From NCBI RefSeq assembly GCF_019670125.1, contig NZ_AP023033.1:1973001-2037000 (forward strand): DNA of 64,000 nucleotides, written 5' to 3'. The notes under the pieces were generated by a model. The model searched no databases and was not told the DNA's origin. It was given only the letters and a program-made list of their open reading frames with translations. Source of the stretch: Agarivorans aestuarii (GTDB taxonomy: Bacteria; Pseudomonadota; Gammaproteobacteria; Enterobacterales; Celerinatantimonadaceae). This document shows positions 63,677 to 64,000 of the stretch, one piece after another; the stretch's first letter is position 1; each line of letters begins with the position of its first letter. Both the position numbers and the translations under genes were made by a program.

Positions 63677-64000
63677 TTAGCTTTGGCGTTTAGAAGACAA
63701 TATTGGCAAATATACCGCCAAGAAAATCAAACTCGTGATTATCCAAAGTCCAGCACTTAAATTCCAAGCTAACAAAGCATCAGCAAGGGGTAAAAAAGTG
63801 CGTATTAAAGTAGCCGCTACTAAGAGGATAAACGCAATGCTAATAATCGGCTTGATGATCAATGTTCTGCCGGTATGGCCAAGCGATACACGGCTCATCA
63901 TGGCAAAAATCATCAAACCAATGGCTCCAATGGTAATAATATGCAGTGCATTGCTAAAGCTTAGTGAAGCAATGTAATAACTTGCGCCGAGCGCTATTAA
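63677..64000 (-). CDS. nnrS: NnrS family protein, C-terminal part (partial)
   Basis: The frame is open from base 64000 down to the stop at 63677 (107 residues), so the start lies beyond the window. LHIITIGAIGLMIFAMMSRVSLGHTGRTLII is the NnrS signature near its C-terminus, followed by two membrane segments. NnrS is a haem- and copper-containing membrane protein linked to nitric oxide stress. Internal Met codons are not starts here. Confidence 0.85.
   Translation of the reverse strand, partial: LIALGASYYIASLSFSNALHIITIGAIGLMIFAMMSRVSLGHTGRTLIIKPIISIAFILLVAATLIRTFLPLADALLAWNLSAGLWIITSLIFLAVYLPILSSKRQS

Overview
The window is a chromosomal segment of a Gram-negative gammaproteobacterium, most likely a marine, alginate-using member of the Alteromonadales/Vibrionales side (Agarivorans-like; inferred from gene content and order, not proven). 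Pointers are the dnaX-ybaB pair, the minCDE/ycgL/ycgM/ycgN neighbourhood, a complete his operon with a histidine-rich leader peptide, nagBAC divergent from nagE, LpxM-type lipid A acylation, feoABC, fadR next to nhaB, and two secreted alginate lyases. I saw no rRNA, tRNA, CRISPR array or transposase.

Layout. 1-10.2 kb: the end of dnaX, ybaB, a DUF3010 gene, asnB, a KefB-type antiporter with nagD, an adenine deaminase, a lipid A acyltransferase and several conserved DUF genes. 10.5-17.9 kb: two outer-membrane barrel candidates, a universal stress protein, then a polysaccharide block: PL7 alginate lyase, yfcE, a PL18-type alginate lyase, a GH88 unsaturated uronyl hydrolase and an SGNH hydrolase. 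Both lyase genes carry a similar 6-4-6 inverted repeat upstream. 18-24.4 kb: yjdM, an unusual 4Fe-4S protein, an SDR enzyme, an AraC regulator, a GGCT-fold protein and a SulP transporter. 24.5-26.9 kb is accessory: two tandem 262-bp repeat units rich in hairpins, then an AT-rich coiled-coil GIY-YIG (T5orf172-like) gene set between two perfect inverted repeats.

27-34.3 kb: hisGDCBHAFI on the minus strand, with leader peptide hisL (six consecutive His) and an attenuator. 34.5-49.4 kb: yoaA, tsaB, an alpha/beta hydrolase, fadD and rnd; minCDE; ycgL, a lytic transglycosylase, ycgM and ycgN; dsbB and nhaB divergent from fadR; a glutaredoxin-like gene. Two small proteins here end in the same IDLF motif. 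49.4-53.5 kb is metal handling: a TMEM165/GDT1-type exporter gene behind a yybP-ykoY (Mn2+) riboswitch, yciH, then feoABC behind a perfect FNR half-site pair and a Fur-like box. 53.5-64 kb: two orphan small genes, a CSS-EAL phosphodiesterase, the GlcNAc regulon (nagBAC and nagE), creA, a sigZ-GST-lysE cluster with cysteine-rich tails, and the end of an nnrS gene cut by the window edge.

The best candidates for something undescribed are the tandem repeat, whose hairpin shows compensatory base changes between copies; the GIY-YIG gene beside it; the alginate locus with a shared operator-like repeat and a GH88 enzyme; and the sigZ/GST/LysE cluster.
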